DNA of 64,000 bases, taken from contig NZ_JARZHH010000003.1 in the NCBI RefSeq assembly GCF_029946515.1, positions 1 to 64,000 on the forward strand, in the 5' to 3' direction. This DNA comes from Polyangium sp. 6x1. Its GTDB lineage: Bacteria; Myxococcota_A; Polyangia; Polyangiales; Polyangiaceae. The position numbers and the translations under genes were made by a program. Under the pieces are notes generated by a model. It had not been told where the DNA came from and made no database searches. It worked only from the letters and a program-made list of their open reading frames with translations. The stretch's first letter is position 1. Each line of letters begins with the position of its first letter. This document shows, one piece after another, positions 8,805 through 17,648 of the stretch.

Positions 8805-11800
8805 TCACCGGATGGTGATCGCGAGCTTGTAATCGAATTCGGCCACGGGGTTGCCCGGCGTCGCCGAGAACGGCGCAGCCTGCACGAGCACGTAATACGT
8901 GCCGCCCGCGAGGTTGTGGGCGAATCCGTGCGTCGGCGTCGCGCCGAGGCCGTCGATTGCCGAGCAATACCCGCGACCGCCGTCGTCGTCCGAGCCGAGC
9001 TCGACGCCCGCCGCATCGTAGAGCGTCAGATAGCTGTCGATGGGATCCGCGCCATTCGCGCACGACTCCGCGGCCGTCCCCTCGATGACCTCGGCCCGCA
9101 GCGATTTGCCCGCCGGGACCGTGATCTCGAAGTAGTCGTAATCGTCGAAGGTCGGGTGCGCGGCCGTGACGACCGTGTCCCAGCCCGTCGCCGCGTTCGC
9201 GTCGGCCGTCTGATCGTTCGGCTCGGCCTCCGGGCCGCTCTCCGTGAGCACCTTCGCCCGCAGCATGTACGAGGCGATCGTGCCGTCGTTGTTCATCTCC
9301 TCGACGCCGACGTAATACACGCCCGCGGCGAGGTTCATCGTCAGCGCCGAGCAGGAGCCCTCGCCGCTCACGTTGTCGGTGTCGATGAGCTGACCCGTCG
9401 AATCGAGCAGGCGCAGCGTCGAGGTGAAGCCGCAGCCGATGCCCGTGGCGTTCAGCGTTTCGAGCACGAGCACCGCGTCCGATGCGAGGTGGAGAGGGAA
9501 GAGGTCGACGTCGCCCGCCGCCGCGATGGCGCCCGTCACGTTGCCCGAACCCATCAGCATCACGCCGGAGGCGTCCGCTTCGGCCGTGGCGTTGTTCGGC
9601 TCGACCTCGGCCATCGACTCCAGCGCGCACGTGGCGCTGCAGCCGTCGCCCGCCATCGTGTTGCCGTCGTCGCAGGCCTCCGCGCCGTCGAGGTAGCCGT
9701 CGCCGCAGACCTCCGTGCGATCGCAGGTCGCCTCGCAGCCGGCGCCGCCGTCGCACTCCTCGCTGCCCTCGATCACGCCGTCGCCGCAGACGGACTCCAC
9801 GGCCATTTCGAGCAGATACCCGGGGATGACCGTGTTGTTCTCGAAGTCCTCGACCTTGACGAAATACGTGCCCGGGGCGAGGTGCCGCGCGCCCGCGTGC
9901 GTCTTGCCCGAGATGCGCGAGCAGATGTTGACGCCGCCGTCATCCGCCGTCGCGAGCACGGTCGTGCCGTCGGGGCCGTAGAGCGTGATCACCGTGTCGA
10001 GCGGCAGCGCGCAGGTGCCGGGGCCGTTCGCGTCGTGCGTCTGGAGGCGGACGTCCGAGATCGCGCTCAGCGTGAAGCTGTAGACGTCGACGTCGCTGCC
10101 CGGGGTGATCGCGCCGCTCACGATCGCGTACGGCGTGAAGGGGCCGTTTGCGGTCGCAGAGTCGTTGTTCGGCTCCGTCTCCAGCGTCGACTCCTTCATG
10201 CACGACGCGTCGCAGCCGTCGCCGGCCGTCGTGTTGCCGTCGTCGCACGTCTCGGGCGCGTCGATGATGCTGTCGCCGCAGACCGCGTTGCGATCGCACG
10301 TCATCGAGCAGCCCGCGCCGCCGTCGCACTCCTCGGCGCCCTCGACCTTGCCGTTGCCGCACGTCGCGTCGAGCGTGACTTGCAGGCGATAACCGGGGAT
10401 CTCCGTGTTGTTGAGGTAGTCCTCGACCGAGACGAAATACGTGCCCGCCGGCAGGTGCCGAGCCGCGGCGTCGCCGGCTTTCTTCGAATCGATCTTGCCG
10501 CACGCGCCGAGGCCGCCGAGGTCGCGCTCGAGCAGGAGCGTGGTGCCGTCGGTGCCGTAGAGGCGGAGCAACGTGTCGATGCCGTTGCACGTGCCAGGGC
10601 CGTTCACGTCGAACGACTCGACCGTGAGGTCGCTCGTCTGGTCGAGCTTGATCGCGTAGAAGTCGACGTCCGTCGCCGGGCTGATCGCGCCCTGGTAGAG
10701 CGCGGGCGGGGCGAAGCCGCCCGACGCTTGCGCGTTCGTGTCGTTCGGCTCCGTCTCCATGAGGACCGACGTCTGGCAGGTCGCGCTGCACGTGTCGCCG
10801 TCCATCGTGTTGCCGTCGTCGCAGGTCTCGGGCGCATCGACGTTGCCGTCGCCGCAGACCGCGATGCGATCGCACGTCGCCGCGCAGCCCGCGCCGCCGT
10901 CGCACTCCTCGGAGCCGCTCACGGTGCCGTCGCCGCAGAGCGCGTCGTACGTCACGACGAGCTTGTAGCTCGGGATCGCCTTGTCATTGCCCGCCTCTTC
11001 GACCTTCACGTAGTACGTGCCCGCCGCGATGTGCCGCAGCGCCGGGCTCGTCGTGCCGTCGAGGCGCGAGCACGCGTTCGTGCCGCCGTCGTCGTCGGAG
11101 GCGATCACCGTGGTGCCGTCGCTCGCGTAGAGCGTGACGAGCGTGTCGATGTTCGCGCAGCTCGACGGGCCGGACCCGTCGTACGTCTCGATGTGCAGGT
11201 CGACCGTCGCGGGGACGGTGATCTGGATCCAGTCGGCGTCACTGCCGGGGCTGATCGCGCCGCTGACCAGGACGGGCGCCGAATACGGGCCGTTCGCCGT
11301 GGCAGCGCCGTTGTTCGGCTCGGTCTCCGTGAACGTGTCGACCACGCACGTCGAGCTGCAGCCGTCGAGGTCCTTCGTGTTGCCGTCGTCGCACTCCTCG
11401 GCGCCGGCGACGATGCCGTCGCCGCAGGTCGTGCTGCACGCGCTCGGCTGACCCGTGCAGGTCCAGCCGTTCTCCACGGCGCACAAGCTGCACCCGTCCA
11501 TGTCGGTCGTGTTGGCGTCGTCGCACGCCTCCACGACGACGACGATGCCGTCGCCGCATTCGCTCACGCACACGCTGGGCTCGCCCGTGCACATCCAGCC
11601 CGGTTCCTGCGCGCACGTGGCGTCGCAGCCGTCGTCGGCCGTCGTGTTGCCGTCGTCGCACGCCTCGCCGCCGAGGATCGCGCCGTCGCCGCAGGTCGGC
11701 GTGCACACGCTGGGCTCGCCGGTGCAGCTCCAGCCGGTCTCCGTGGCGCACGTGGCGTCGCAGCCGTCGTCCGCCGTCGTGTTCCCGTCGTCGCAGGTCT

Positions 11801-12134
11801 CGGCGCCGGTGGTCTGACCGTCGCCGCACACGGCCATCGAGCCGCCCGCGCCGCCCTGGCCGCCCGCGCCGCCCTGGCCTCCTGCGCCGCCCTGGCCTCC
11901 TGCGCCGCCCTGGCCTCCTGCGCCGCCCTGGCCGCCCTGGCCGCCTGCGCCGCCTTGGCCTCCCACGCCGCCTTGGCCGCCTTGGCCGCCCTGGCCTCCG
12001 GTGCCCCCGGAACCGCCTTGTCCTTGCGGAATATCACTCCGATCGACCGCTGCGATCAGCTCGCAGCCCATGGATCCGAACGATCCAAGGCCGATCACGA
12101 GCGCCATACCCACGTGCCTCGTTAGCCTCGTCAT
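8805..12134 (-). CDS. Giant lipoprotein with DUF4215 repeats and PPC domains
   Basis: 1109 residues from ATG 12134; an extension to 12236 would precede the signal peptide. The lipobox ends at Cys24 (GSMGC). A GGQGGAGG tether (about 36-100) is followed by four DUF4215 Cys repeats (CGDG...CDDGN...DGC...C), then alternating modules: PPC-like domains (start EPNN, ends GTYYVKVE) separated by more DUF4215 repeats, five PPC-like units in all. Acidic D-rich loops suggest calcium binding. No protease or other enzyme domain is present, so it is likely structural or adhesive at the surface. Confidence 0.88.
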   Translation of the reverse strand: MTRLTRHVGMALVIGLGSFGSMGCELIAAVDRSDIPQGQGGSGGTGGQGGQGGQGGVGGQGGAGGQGGQGGAGGQGGAGGQGGAGGQGGAGGQGGAGGSMAVCGDGQTTGAETCDDGNTTADDGCDATCATETGWSCTGEPSVCTPTCGDGAILGGEACDDGNTTADDGCDATCAQEPGWMCTGEPSVCVSECGDGIVVVVEACDDANTTDMDGCSLCAVENGWTCTGQPSACSTTCGDGIVAGAEECDDGNTKDLDGCSSTCVVDTFTETEPNNGAATANGPYSAPVLVSGAISPGSDADWIQITVPATVDLHIETYDGSGPSSCANIDTLVTLYASDGTTVIASDDDGGTNACSRLDGTTSPALRHIAAGTYYVKVEEAGNDKAIPSYKLVVTYDALCGDGTVSGSEECDGGAGCAATCDRIAVCGDGNVDAPETCDDGNTMDGDTCSATCQTSVLMETEPNDTNAQASGGFAPPALYQGAISPATDVDFYAIKLDQTSDLTVESFDVNGPGTCNGIDTLLRLYGTDGTTLLLERDLGGLGACGKIDSKKAGDAAARHLPAGTYFVSVEDYLNNTEIPGYRLQVTLDATCGNGKVEGAEECDGGAGCSMTCDRNAVCGDSIIDAPETCDDGNTTAGDGCDASCMKESTLETEPNNDSATANGPFTPYAIVSGAITPGSDVDVYSFTLSAISDVRLQTHDANGPGTCALPLDTVITLYGPDGTTVLATADDGGVNICSRISGKTHAGARHLAPGTYFVKVEDFENNTVIPGYLLEMAVESVCGDGVIEGSEECDGGAGCEATCDRTEVCGDGYLDGAEACDDGNTMAGDGCSATCALESMAEVEPNNATAEADASGVMLMGSGNVTGAIAAAGDVDLFPLHLASDAVLVLETLNATGIGCGFTSTLRLLDSTGQLIDTDNVSGEGSCSALTMNLAAGVYYVGVEEMNNDGTIASYMLRAKVLTESGPEAEPNDQTADANAATGWDTVVTAAHPTFDDYDYFEITVPAGKSLRAEVIEGTAAESCANGADPIDSYLTLYDAAGVELGSDDDGGRGYCSAIDGLGATPTHGFAHNLAGGTYYVLVQAAPFSATPGNPVAEFDYKLAITIR
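11835..12012. repeat. 18-bp in-frame tandem repeat encoding a Gly-rich tether
   Basis: Runs of an 18-bp unit (forward strand about GCGCCGCCCTGGCCTCCT) encode AGGQGG on the reverse strand. The units are almost identical at DNA level, so tether length can vary by slippage without a frameshift. Similar Gly-rich DNA lies at about 2085-2175, 8400-8560, 21195-21370 and 48840-48965. Confidence 0.75.
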
Positions 12135-12281
12135 GCGCGATTCTTCGCTCCCAATGGTTCGCGATGTCTCGCCCGACGCCTGCTTCCGAGACGCGTACCC
12201 GAGGGCCTCTGCAAGCGAAGAGCCCGGATACCTCAATGAATCAACGGGCCGGCGTCAAGCGTTCATTGGTCCGAAGTCCCG

Positions 12282-13094
12282 TCACGCGAGCGTCGCGAGG
12301 AACGAGCGCACGGCGTCGTTGAAGGCCCGAGGCGCATCCATGTTCACGCAGTGGTTCGCGCCCGCGATCACCACGTCGCCGCGACACGACGGATCCCGAA
12401 GGGCCCACGCGGGTCCTTGTTTCGCGATCGATCCGGCGCGGCTCAGCGCTCCGCGCACGAGCACGAACGGCTTCGGGATGCGGTCGTCTGGCGCGTCACG
12501 CAGGCAGCCGAGGACCGCCCTCATCACCTCGATCGTTTCGTGCTTTTCGAGGCGCAACATCGCCTCCTCGCAGTACACACGCACGCTCTCCACGGCCGAG
12601 ACCGATTGCGCGCTGTGCCTCAACAATGCGCCGTACGGATAGAGCCAGAGCATTGCAGGCGCGAGCCATAGGCCGAGGCGCTCCATCCAGGAGAGCTCCG
12701 CCGTGTTGCACGCGCAGTCCACGAGCACGAGCGCGCGCACGCGATCGGGGTGCCTCCGGACGAGCTCCTGCACCAGGTTCCCTCCCATGCTTTGCCCTAC
12801 GTGCACCGCCGGTGGCGCGCCGACCGTGTCGAGCAGCGCCACCAGGTCGTCGATCACGGTCTCGACCGTGAAACGTGTCCCCATCGGTCGCGAGAGCCCG
12901 TGCCCGCGCACGTCCCAGAGGAGCACACGATGCTGCTCGGCGAGCGCTGCGACGTTGTCGCGCCACATCCGGTGATCGAGCCCCGCGCCGTGGGTGAGCA
13001 CGACGAGCGGACGCCCCGCGTCGCCGACGAGCCAGTAGTGAATCGGACAGCCTTCTCGCTCGAGAACGCGTGGCTCCTGACCCACCCACGTCAT
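12282..13094 (-). CDS. Alpha/beta-hydrolase
   Basis: 270 residues from ATG 13094; an in-frame TTG at 13124 would add 10 residues. HGAGLDH forms the oxyanion-hole region, GQSMGG is the nucleophile elbow, and GANHCVNMD carries the likely catalytic His. No signal peptide. Last gene of the run that starts at 17451; the gap to the sensor kinase is 42 nt, or 12 nt if TTG is used. Substrate unknown; peroxidase-, lactonase- or esterase-type hydrolases all share this layout. Confidence 0.83.
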   Translation of the reverse strand: MTWVGQEPRVLEREGCPIHYWLVGDAGRPLVVLTHGAGLDHRMWRDNVAALAEQHRVLLWDVRGHGLSRPMGTRFTVETVIDDLVALLDTVGAPPAVHVGQSMGGNLVQELVRRHPDRVRALVLVDCACNTAELSWMERLGLWLAPAMLWLYPYGALLRHSAQSVSAVESVRVYCEEAMLRLEKHETIEVMRAVLGCLRDAPDDRIPKPFVLVRGALSRAGSIAKQGPAWALRDPSCRGDVVIAGANHCVNMDAPRAFNDAVRSFLATLA

Positions 13095-13136
13095 CCCATG
13101 CAACGTAGAGGCTCCGCGAGGCAACGCGAAGTCTCT

Positions 13137-14630
13137 TCACCGCCGGCAGGGAATCTCCAGGGTGAAGGTGACGCCCTTGCCCGGTCGATTGTCGACGAGC
13201 ACCCGGCCGCCGTGCGCTTCCGCCACGCTCTTCACGATCGCGAGCCCGAGCCCCGTGCCGTCGCGATCCGCGTCCGTCGTGAAGAACCTGTCGAAGATGC
13301 GCGGCAGGATCGCAGGCGGCACGCCGGGGCCACGATCTTCCACGGAGATGCGGATCACCGCCTCGGGCGGCCCTCCCTCGACGCGCAGATGCACCGGCTC
13401 TCCCGGCGGTGAGAATCGCACGGCGTTGTCGAGCAGGTTCCCGAGCGCCGTCTCGACGTCCGTGGGCCGGCAGTACACCTCCCGCTCGCGCGCGGAGAAT
13501 TCGAGGATCACCGGCTGATCCGGCCCCGACGCGCGCTCCTTCGCCGCGAGCGCGAGCGCCGAAAGGTCGCAGACGCGCATCGGCTCGGCCGAGGCCTCGA
13601 TGCGCGAGAGCTGGAGCAGGCGCGAGACCAGCCGATCGAGCCGCTCGACGTCGAGCTCGATGTTTCGCAAGAAGCGCACGCGCGCCTCGGGATCGTCGTG
13701 CGCACCTTCCCCGAGCAGCTCCGCCGCGCCGCGGATCGAGGTGAGCGGCGACTTGAACTCGTGCGCCACGTCCGCCGCGAACTCCGAGATGTACTGCATG
13801 CGCGCGTCGAGCCGCTCTTTCATCGCCGCGAACGACTCGCCGAGCTCGCGGATCTCGCCGCCGCCTCCGATCGGCACCACGACGTCCCGCTCGCCCGCCG
13901 CGATGCGCTTGGCCGCGCGTGAGAGCCGACCGAGCGGCCGCGAGATGCTCCACGCGAGCACGAGCGTCACGAGGCCCGTGCCGAGCAGCGCGACCAGGAG
14001 CACGCGCCCGAGGCCCGCGCGGATGCGGTAGAGCTCGAACAAAACGGGCTGCGTCGATCGCGCCACGTACACGACGCCCGTCACCTCGCCGCCCGCGCGG
14101 ATCGGCTCCGCGAGGAAGAGAATCACGCCGGGGTCGCGGTCACGCACGCGCGTGCGTGTCGCCTTCTTGCCGTCGAGCGCCGAGCGCACTTCGTAGCGAT
14201 CCGCGACGAGAGGCCATCTCTCGCCGGGCGCCGCGCGCATGTCGAGCACCCATCGCACGTCCTTCGGACGCGGCAGCATGAGCGGCGGCGGCGGCTCCGG
14301 CCCCTCGGGCGGCCCCTCCGCGTGCGAGTCGCCGATCACCTCGCCGCTCTTGCCGAGGAGCCGGATCCGCGTCCGCGTCCGCTGCGCCGCCGTCGCGAGG
14401 ATCTTCTGGTGCTCCGGATCCCCGAGCGCGCGGCCCGCGCGGAGGTCTTGCTCGACGAACGAGCGCACGAGGATCGCCTGGTTCGACATGTCGCGCTCGA
14501 GCCCGTTCAGCAGCTCCCGCTCGTGGATCCGCGCGAATTCGAGCCCGATCGCGGGCACGAACAGCGCGAGCAAATTCACCGCGAGCAGCCGCACCCGGAT
14601 GCGGCCGAGCAGGACGAGCAGCCTACGCAC
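13137..14630 (-). CDS. HAMP-domain sensor histidine kinase
   Basis: 497 residues. TM1 about 12-30, an extracytoplasmic sensor region of about 175 residues, TM2 about 208-229, HAMP about 230-283, then the HisKA helix with DVAHEFKSPLTS (His290) and an ATPase domain with LLDNAVRF, DRGPGVP and GTGLGLA. The start overlaps the stop of the response regulator by 8 nt, so the two are translationally coupled and form a cognate pair. The architecture is of the CreC/ChvG type. The sensor contains a Pro-rich loop (about 105-122). Confidence 0.93.
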   Translation of the reverse strand: MRRLLVLLGRIRVRLLAVNLLALFVPAIGLEFARIHERELLNGLERDMSNQAILVRSFVEQDLRAGRALGDPEHQKILATAAQRTRTRIRLLGKSGEVIGDSHAEGPPEGPEPPPPLMLPRPKDVRWVLDMRAAPGERWPLVADRYEVRSALDGKKATRTRVRDRDPGVILFLAEPIRAGGEVTGVVYVARSTQPVLFELYRIRAGLGRVLLVALLGTGLVTLVLAWSISRPLGRLSRAAKRIAAGERDVVVPIGGGGEIRELGESFAAMKERLDARMQYISEFAADVAHEFKSPLTSIRGAAELLGEGAHDDPEARVRFLRNIELDVERLDRLVSRLLQLSRIEASAEPMRVCDLSALALAAKERASGPDQPVILEFSAREREVYCRPTDVETALGNLLDNAVRFSPPGEPVHLRVEGGPPEAVIRISVEDRGPGVPPAILPRIFDRFFTTDADRDGTGLGLAIVKSVAEAHGGRVLVDNRPGKGVTFTLEIPCRR

Positions 14631-15306
14631 CGGCGACCTTGTATCCGACGCCGTGCACCGTCGCGATCGGGTCCTCGCCGCCGGCCGCGCGGAACTTCGC
14701 GCGGATCCTGCGGACGTGCGTGTCGATCGTGCGCTCGGTGATCAGGTTGTCGTAGCGGTAGGCGCGCGTCATGAGCTGGCTGCGCGAGAGCACGATCCCG
14801 GGTCGTTCGAGCAGCGCGCCGAGCAGGCCGAGCTCCGTCGCCGTGAGGGTCACGGGCGCGCCGTCGAGCCGCGCCTCGTGCCGCTCCACGTCGACCTCGA
14901 TCCGCCCGTGCGTGAGCACCTTGCGCGTGGCCTCGCCCGGCGCTTCGAGCCTGCGAAACAAGGCTTTTACGCGCGCCACGAGCTCGCGCACCGAGAAGGG
15001 CTTCGTGAGGTAGTCGTCGCCGCCGAGGTCGAGCCCGAGCACGCGATCGATCTCGTCACTGCGCGCCGACAGGAACAGGATCGGCACGCGGCTCTCGGTG
15101 CGGATGTGGCGGCACGCGGAGAGGCCGTCGACCTCGGGGAGCATCACGTCGAGGATCACGAGGTCCACAGAGCCCTTCGCGACGGCCTCGATCGCCTCGC
15201 GGCCGTCGGTCACGACGGAGACCTCGTAGCCCTCTTTTTGCAGCGCGTACTGCAAAACCTCTCGGATGCGCGCCTCGTCGTCGACGACCAGGATGTGCTT
15301 GCTCAC
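14623..15306 (-). CDS. OmpR-family response regulator
   Basis: 227 residues from GTG 15306, with GAGGAG upstream; the 4-nt overlap with the previous stop (15303) supports this start. Receiver domain with acidic pair D9/D10, phospho-acceptor D53 (ILDVMLP) and K (TKPFS). The C-terminal winged helix matches Trans_reg_C (TATELGLLGALLE, then RTIDTHVRRIRAKF). It should be phosphorylated by the kinase that follows and bind DNA, perhaps at its own operon's promoter. Confidence 0.94.
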   Translation of the reverse strand: MSKHILVVDDEARIREVLQYALQKEGYEVSVVTDGREAIEAVAKGSVDLVILDVMLPEVDGLSACRHIRTESRVPILFLSARSDEIDRVLGLDLGGDDYLTKPFSVRELVARVKALFRRLEAPGEATRKVLTHGRIEVDVERHEARLDGAPVTLTATELGLLGALLERPGIVLSRSQLMTRAYRYDNLITERTIDTHVRRIRAKFRAAGGEDPIATVHGVGYKVAGA

Positions 15307-15986
15307 GTCTCGATCGGCTCCTCGGCGCGCAGGCTCTCTTCGGCTTCGAGGGCGGCGCCGAGGCCCTCGACCCGCGCCTGCACCTCCGAGACGATACCAC
15401 CGATGTCCGCCGCGGAGGATCCGCTGAAGCGCGCCACCGTCACCTGCGTGCGCAGCGCCTCGGCGAGCGCGCAGAGCTCCTCCAGGGCGCGCGCGTCCCG
15501 GTCGCGCAGCAAGGACAGTCGGCGGACGTTGTCGAGGTCGAGCCGCGCCGTCGCGAGCGCGCGGCTCGACCCCGAGGCGCGCTCGATCTCGCGCACGCGC
15601 GCCTCGGCCCGCGAAAGATCGAACGCCTCCTTCCGGAGGAGCGCTTCGAGCTCCGCGTGCCGCTCGACGCGCCGCGCGACCTCCGCCTCGATCCGCGCCG
15701 CCGCTTCCGCCGGCAGCACGCTCGCGAGCGGCGTCCCCCGCGACGCCTCGACGGCCTCCGCGAGCGCCGCTTTCACCCGGACGAGCGCGCTCCCCGCGGC
15801 GCCCTTCGGCGTGTCCGCCGCGCGCTTCGCGGTCAGCGCGATCGGCGCCCAGAGCGGCCAGAGCGGCACGGCCAGCGCCGCCGACACCGCCGCGCGCGAG
15901 CCTCCCTCGGGGGACGACCGATAGATCGCTACCGCGCAGCAGATCCCCGCGACGAGGTAGAGCAGCGACAGATCCCGCAGGCTCAT
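15303..15986 (-). CDS. Membrane-anchored coiled-coil protein of unknown function
   Basis: 227 residues from ATG 15986, preceded by GGAGGAGG. One or two N-terminal hydrophobic segments (about 6-22 and 33-50) are followed by about 150 residues of Glu/Arg/Ala-rich helix likely to form a coiled coil. Not recognised. It overlaps by 4 nt both the gene upstream (15983) and the response regulator downstream (15306), so it is made together with them. Confidence 0.78.
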   Translation of the reverse strand: MSLRDLSLLYLVAGICCAVAIYRSSPEGGSRAAVSAALAVPLWPLWAPIALTAKRAADTPKGAAGSALVRVKAALAEAVEASRGTPLASVLPAEAAARIEAEVARRVERHAELEALLRKEAFDLSRAEARVREIERASGSSRALATARLDLDNVRRLSLLRDRDARALEELCALAEALRTQVTVARFSGSSAADIGGIVSEVQARVEGLGAALEAEESLRAEEPIET

Positions 15987-16750
15987 TGCCCGCCCTCCTC
16001 CTCGAAATCCTCCTCGACCTCGCGCGACCGCGTGCGGCCCTCCCACGCATCGGACGCGGGGGCAGGCGGCGCGTCGATCCGATACGGCCGGTCGCTGTAG
16101 ATCGCGGCCGACGTCAAGCTCGTCAGCACGGACTCGGCGAAGCTGCCCTCGCGGTCGCGCAAGAACGGCACGTTCGTCGCGCGCGGCCGCACCAGATACG
16201 GACGCAGGATCCACGCGGTTTGTCCGCCGACCGCGAAGAACACGCCGATGAACGCGATCGCCGTCGTGATCCGCCCTTTCCCTTCGCCGAGCCCGCGCAC
16301 GAGCAAGGACAGCGCCGCGAACCCGGCCACGGCGTACGCGCCCGACGCCACGATCGCCGCCGTGTGGTAGCCCATGCCGAGATCGAGCATCAGCCAGAGC
16401 GCGGGCGCGAACGCGAGCAGCACGAGCGACGATCGACCCGCCGACGCGAGCGCGAGCGCCACGATCGATCGCATCGGCCAGGGCCGGCCGAGCACCGCGG
16501 CGAGCGCGTGGAACGCCGGCACCGAGAGCGCGAGCGTCGCGAGCACGGCGAGCGGCACCTTCGCCGCGCCGTAGAGGATCTGCGCGCCGCCGCGGAAGCT
16601 CCCGATCACGCCGCCGAACGCGGCCGCGCCGAGCGCGATCGAGGCGAGCGAGGTCGCGGCGATGGCGCGCACCTCCGGATCGTCGTCGCGACAAGCGCGG
16701 GCGACGTCACCGGGCGAGCGGAGCAAGCGGGCGAGGACGGTGGCGCTCAC
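15983..16750 (-). CDS. Multi-pass membrane protein (Yip1-like), second of two paralogues
   Basis: 255 residues from GTG 16750, preceded by GGAGG at 6 nt. About five membrane helices. The stretch GGAQILYGAAKVPLAVL aligns with GGLSILKHAAAVPLAPL in the gene just upstream, with similar spacing around it, so the two are paralogues. The overall pattern resembles Yip1-type permease-like domains. The tail is soluble and acidic (EEDFEEEGG). 4-nt overlaps on both sides. Function unknown; it may sense or handle a membrane signal for the two-component pair. Confidence 0.78.
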   Translation of the reverse strand: MSATVLARLLRSPGDVARACRDDDPEVRAIAATSLASIALGAAAFGGVIGSFRGGAQILYGAAKVPLAVLATLALSVPAFHALAAVLGRPWPMRSIVALALASAGRSSLVLLAFAPALWLMLDLGMGYHTAAIVASGAYAVAGFAALSLLVRGLGEGKGRITTAIAFIGVFFAVGGQTAWILRPYLVRPRATNVPFLRDREGSFAESVLTSLTSAAIYSDRPYRIDAPPAPASDAWEGRTRSREVEEDFEEEGGQ

Positions 16751-17451
16751 GGGGCACCTCCGAAGATCGGCAGCGTGCTCCACCAGACCCGCGCCGACAG
16801 CGCCGTCGCGAAGATCGCGAAGCCTGCGAGCGCGAATCCGCTCATCGTTCGCACGCCCGCGGGGGCGCGCCCGAGCGGCGTCCCGATCGCCCCGAGGAAC
16901 GCGCGAAGCCCGAAGATCCCCGCGAGGAGGAGGCCGAGCCCCGCCGAGAACGCCGCGCCGATGCGCGAGCTCGACGTCGTCACGAAGAGCGCCATCGCAG
17001 GCGCGAGACCGCCGAGCACAAGGCCCGTCGTCGCGGCCCCGCGCGCCGCGGCCTTCACCGCGGCCGGCGGATCGACCGGCGCGTCGAACATCGTGAGCAC
17101 GATGAACAGCGCGGGCACGCCGAGCCCTGCGACGGCGAGCGGCGCGAGTGGCACCGCGGCCGCGTGCTTCAGGATCGAAAGCCCGCCGTCTCGCGTCCCG
17201 ATCGAAAGCCCGTAGAGCGCCGACAGCGCGAGCGCCGTGGCGAACCTCCGCGCGTCGTCGCGCAGCGCGGCCGCGACGCCTTCCGGCCCATCGCCGAGCA
17301 GCGCCTTCGCGAACGACGGAGCGCCCTCGTCGGCGGGGGGAACGGGGGCGACGACCTGCGCCTCTTCGGGCTGGCTCGGGGGCGGGGCTCCCTGGGGCTC
17401 GGGCGGGGCGTCGCCCGCGAGGGCATCGACGTACGAAGCGTGGGCTTGCAT
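16747..17451 (-). CDS. Multi-pass membrane protein (Yip1-like), first of two paralogues
   Basis: 234 residues; ATG 17451 preceded by GGAGG. A Pro/Ala/Glu-rich cytoplasmic N-terminus of about 55 residues is followed by about five membrane helices. It shares the GG-x-x-IL...VPLA...VPA core with the next gene. First gene of a tight run (17451 to 12282). No catalytic motif is visible. Confidence 0.78.
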   Translation of the reverse strand: MQAHASYVDALAGDAPPEPQGAPPPSQPEEAQVVAPVPPADEGAPSFAKALLGDGPEGVAAALRDDARRFATALALSALYGLSIGTRDGGLSILKHAAAVPLAPLAVAGLGVPALFIVLTMFDAPVDPPAAVKAAARGAATTGLVLGGLAPAMALFVTTSSSRIGAAFSAGLGLLLAGIFGLRAFLGAIGTPLGRAPAGVRTMSGFALAGFAIFATALSARVWWSTLPIFGGAP

Positions 17452-17572
17452 GATTCCTCCGGTGTGGCGGCCACGGGCCGCGCCAGACCCCTCCTTCGTA
17501 TCGCCCCGGTTTGGCGCTCCTCTGCCTTCCCCGCGGAAGACTCGTGGAATGAATTCGACGAAATTGTGGCAA

Positions 17573-17594
17573 GGTGGATCCTCGATGATCCACC
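17573..17594. promoter_or_regulatory. Palindrome between divergent transcription units
   Basis: Perfect 8-bp inverted repeat GGTGGATC/GATCCACC with a 6-nt centre, in the 197-base region between the membrane-protein operon (start 17451) and the epimerase gene (start 17649). Its position fits an operator for a dimeric regulator, perhaps the operon's own response regulator; a hairpin in either leader is the alternative. Confidence 0.35.
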
Positions 17595-17648
17595 CACGCG
17601 CCGCCGACCCGTTGTGTCGTCCTCGGTTTCGCTGCTAGTAAGGGGGCC

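Noticed and set aside
8772-12125. Forward-strand frame of 1117 residues opposite the DUF4215/PPC gene
   Set aside because: Arg/Ala/Val-rich, no domain or signal; it is the antisense reading of a strongly supported repeat protein in high-GC DNA.
15307-16050. N-terminal extension of the response regulator
   Set aside because: The upstream part of that frame is antisense-like and overlaps two better-supported genes; GTG 15306 with a Shine-Dalgarno fits the receiver domain start.
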